DNA of 6,833 bases from Desulfotomaculum sp. (GTDB lineage: Bacteria; Bacillota; Desulfotomaculia; Desulfotomaculales; Desulfohalotomaculaceae): positions 14,333 through 21,165 of the forward strand of contig JAJOKN010000048.1 of assembly GCA_021129815.1 (NCBI GenBank), read 5' to 3'. A program made the position numbers and the translations under genes. Each line of letters starts with the position of its first letter. The stretch's first letter is position 1. Below, in pieces: positions 5,853 through 6,833 of the stretch. Below the pieces are notes generated by a model. It ran no database searches. It was not told where the DNA came from and worked only from the letters and a program-made list of their open reading frames with translations.

Positions 5853-6596
5853 ATGAAAAACATAAAGCTTATAGTTGCATATGATGGCACAAACTATCAC
5901 GGCTTTCAAGAACAAAAAGGCACAGGACTTGATACCATTCAGGAAGTACTAGAAAAAGCGCTATCCAAACTAACTAAAAGAGAAATTAAAATCATCGGAG
6001 CGGGCAGAACAGATGCAGGAGTACACGCTAGAGGTCAGGTGGTAAACTTCAAGTGCGATGACTGGCCAATTCCGCTTACAAAAACAGCACTGGCAGTAAA
6101 TGCGCTTTTGCCGAATGACATCGCTGTGCTAAAAGCTGAACTTGTACCGCTTGACTTTCACGCGAGATTTTCAGCTATATCCAAAACCTACTGTTATAGA
6201 GTTTACAACGAAAGAATTTTAGACCCGTTTGTGGCAAGATATGCCTTGCATGAACCGAGAAGACTCGACGTACAAGCGATAGACGAAGCTTGCCAATATC
6301 TCATAGGCGAGCACGACTTTAAGTCCTTTCAATCAAAAGGAACACCTGTTAAAACTACGATAAGAAAGCTCACACAGGCGAGAGCAGATAAGGAAGGAAA
6401 ACTTGTAAAATTTATATTCAGCGCAAACGGCTTTTTGTACAATATGGTTAGAATTATGGTTGGCACGCTCATTCAGGTAGGGCTTTTGAAAATCAAGCCT
6501 GAAGCTTTAAGAGATATTTTAGAAGCCAAAGATAGGACAAAAGCAGGCCCAACAGTTCCGCCGCAAGGGCTGTTTTTAGAAAGGGTGGATTATTGA
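5853..6596 (+). CDS. truA: tRNA pseudouridine(38-40) synthase TruA
   Basis: TruA converts uridines 38, 39 and 40 in the tRNA anticodon stem-loop to pseudouridine, which helps reading-frame maintenance. The 247-residue product has the family length. It begins KLIVAYDGTNYHGFQEQ, and the catalytic motif GAGRTDAGVHARGQV contains Asp54, equivalent to the nucleophilic Asp60 of E. coli TruA. Other conserved blocks are FHARFSAISKTYCYRV (102-117), GEHDFKSFQSKG (152-163), GFLYNMVRIMVGTL (193-206) and AGPTVPPQGLFLERVDY at the end. ATG 5853 has a modest ribosome binding site (AGGAAAG, 5842-5848). In B. subtilis and many relatives truA follows ecfA1-ecfA2-ecfT and precedes rplM-rpsI; here it stands alone between the rplQ terminator and a probable flagellin gene. 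No intrinsic terminator is evident after its stop. Confidence 0.98.
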   Translation: MKNIKLIVAYDGTNYHGFQEQKGTGLDTIQEVLEKALSKLTKREIKIIGAGRTDAGVHARGQVVNFKCDDWPIPLTKTALAVNALLPNDIAVLKAELVPLDFHARFSAISKTYCYRVYNERILDPFVARYALHEPRRLDVQAIDEACQYLIGEHDFKSFQSKGTPVKTTIRKLTQARADKEGKLVKFIFSANGFLYNMVRIMVGTLIQVGLLKIKPEALRDILEAKDRTKAGPTVPPQGLFLERVDY

Positions 6597-6632
6597 AATT
6601 TGCAAAAAATATTTATATAAAAAAGCACTTGA

Positions 6633-6652
6633 ACTATTGCTGCTTGAATAGT
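6633..6652 (+). repeat. Short inverted repeat upstream of the sigma-28 promoter
   Basis: ACTATT (6633-6638) and AATAGT (6647-6652) form a six-base-pair inverted repeat separated by eight bases, 25 bases before the minus-35 element. It is followed by a run of A rather than T, so it is not a + strand intrinsic terminator. It might be the truA mRNA 3' end structure or a protein-binding site; either is speculative. Confidence 0.3.
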
Positions 6653-6677
6653 AAAAAAAAATTTTTCAAAAAAACTA

Positions 6678-6704
6678 TAAAGTTTTTAAAACTCACTACG
6701 ATAA
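6678..6704 (+). promoter_or_regulatory. Sigma-28 (SigD/FliA-type) flagellar promoter
   Basis: TAAAGTTT at 6678-6685 matches the sigma-28 minus-35 consensus at all eight positions. After exactly 11 bases, TACGATAA at 6697-6704 matches six of eight positions of the minus-10 consensus GCCGATAA, including the CGATAA core. The predicted transcription start is near 6710-6712, giving a leader of about 112 bases before the ATG at 6823. Sigma-28 promoters drive late flagellar genes, above all flagellin, which agrees with the start codons that follow. Confidence 0.88.
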
Positions 6705-6714
6705 TAAATAGTGA

Positions 6715-6758
6715 AAGCACTAAAAAGCACCGGCACAAGCTGTTAGCAAGAAGTGCTT
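6715..6758 (+). promoter_or_regulatory. Predicted 5' leader stem with two competing left arms
   Basis: AAGCACT at 6715-6721 is perfectly complementary to AGTGCTT at 6752-6758 and would close a stem-loop near the very 5' end of the predicted flagellin mRNA. A second copy, AAGCAC at 6725-6730, can pair with the same right arm (GTGCTT, 6753-6758), so two mutually exclusive folds are possible. A 5'-terminal stem could protect the mRNA from 5'-dependent decay; this is inference from complementarity only. Confidence 0.45.
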
Positions 6759-6765
6759 AAAAAAC

Positions 6766-6785
6766 GCTCACAAAGGACTGTGAGT
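6766..6785 (+). promoter_or_regulatory. Putative CsrA-binding hairpin with GGA in the hexaloop
   Basis: CTCACA (6767-6772) and TGTGAG (6779-6784) form a perfect six-base-pair stem, extendable by a G-U pair (6766/6785), with the six-base loop AAGGAC. GGA at 6775-6777 lies in the loop, the architecture recognised by CsrA/RsmE dimers. It sits about 30 bases before the ribosome binding site, as does the upstream CsrA site in the B. subtilis hag leader. Binding here together with the downstream site would block ribosome access. Confidence 0.75.
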
Positions 6786-6804
6786 AAAAAACTAAAAAAT
6801 TTTC

Positions 6805-6818
6805 AAGGAGGAGGATGT
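6805..6818 (+). promoter_or_regulatory. Flagellin ribosome binding site overlapping a second putative CsrA site
   Basis: AAGGAGGAGGATGT contains a very strong Shine-Dalgarno sequence before the ATG at 6823 and three consecutive GGA triplets (6807, 6810, 6813). Bases 6807-6818 match the CsrA selection consensus RUACARGGAUGU at nine of twelve positions, with the final GGAUGU intact. A repressor bound here would directly mask the ribosome binding site. Confidence 0.7.
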
Positions 6819-6822
6819 ATCA

Positions 6823-6833
6823 ATGATTATCAA
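6823..6833 (+). CDS. hag: 5' end of probable flagellin gene (truncated by window edge)
   Basis: Only ATG ATT ATC AA is present, encoding Met-Ile-Ile and then Asn or Lys. Many Firmicute flagellins begin MIINHN or similar, so the start is compatible with flagellin, the main filament subunit exported through the flagellar type III system. The stronger evidence is upstream: a near-consensus sigma-28 promoter, a long leader, a GGA hexaloop hairpin and a GGA-rich ribosome binding site, the same regulatory layout as B. subtilis hag. Other sigma-28-dependent genes remain possible until more sequence is seen. Confidence 0.72.

Noticed and set aside
6633..6669. Intrinsic terminator after truA
   Set aside because: The six-base-pair stem is AT-rich and followed by nine A residues before a short T-run; this does not fit a + strand intrinsic terminator.
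1..6833. Mobile element, CRISPR, tRNA or novel defence system
   Set aside because: The window is almost fully covered by recognisable housekeeping genes; I saw no transposase, direct-repeat array, cloverleaf sequence or unexplained long reading frame.

Overview
The window is the downstream part of a bacterial spc/alpha ribosomal-protein cluster, followed by a pseudouridine synthase gene and the start of what is very probably a flagellin gene. All genes read on the + strand. The AT-rich composition, strong AGGAGG-type ribosome binding sites, frequent GTG/TTG starts, a KOW-domain gene between map and infA, and a C-terminal-domain-bearing RNA polymerase alpha subunit all point to a low-GC, flagellated Firmicute, most likely in the Clostridia. 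I cannot name the genus.

Region 1 (1-2352): the last codons of a gene that is probably rplO, then secY (preprotein translocase channel), map (methionine aminopeptidase) and a small KOW-domain RNA-binding protein gene. adk, which normally sits between secY and map in Firmicutes, is absent. Region 2 (2353-5691): infA, rpmJ, rpsM, rpsK, rpsD, rpoA and rplQ, the classical order of translation initiation factor 1, ribosomal proteins and RNA polymerase alpha. Spacings are short except before infA (118 bases), rpsM (57 bases) and rpoA (76 bases). The spacer before rpoA can fold into a bulged hairpin that ends a few bases upstream of the rpoA ribosome binding site. A strong intrinsic terminator closes the cluster at about 5728-5765.

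Region 3 (5692-6596): truA alone, without the ecfA1-ecfA2-ecfT transporter genes that usually precede it or the rplM-rpsI genes that usually follow it in Firmicutes. Region 4 (6597-6833): a 226-base intergenic region with a near-consensus sigma-28/SigD promoter, an approximately 112-base 5' leader, a hairpin that presents GGA in a hexaloop (the classical CsrA-binding architecture), a triple-GGA ribosome binding site, and an ATG followed by codons for Met-Ile-Ile. This matches the hag (flagellin) control region known from Bacillus subtilis, where CsrA represses translation and FliW antagonises CsrA.

The genes up to truA are housekeeping (ribosome assembly, translation initiation, protein export, N-terminal Met removal, transcription, tRNA modification) and look ordinary at the protein level. 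The informative parts are the altered gene neighbourhood, the zinc-ligand forms of S4 and L36, and the regulatory DNA/RNA near the right end. I found no mobile element, CRISPR array, tRNA or rRNA gene, and no convincing unknown protein-coding system.
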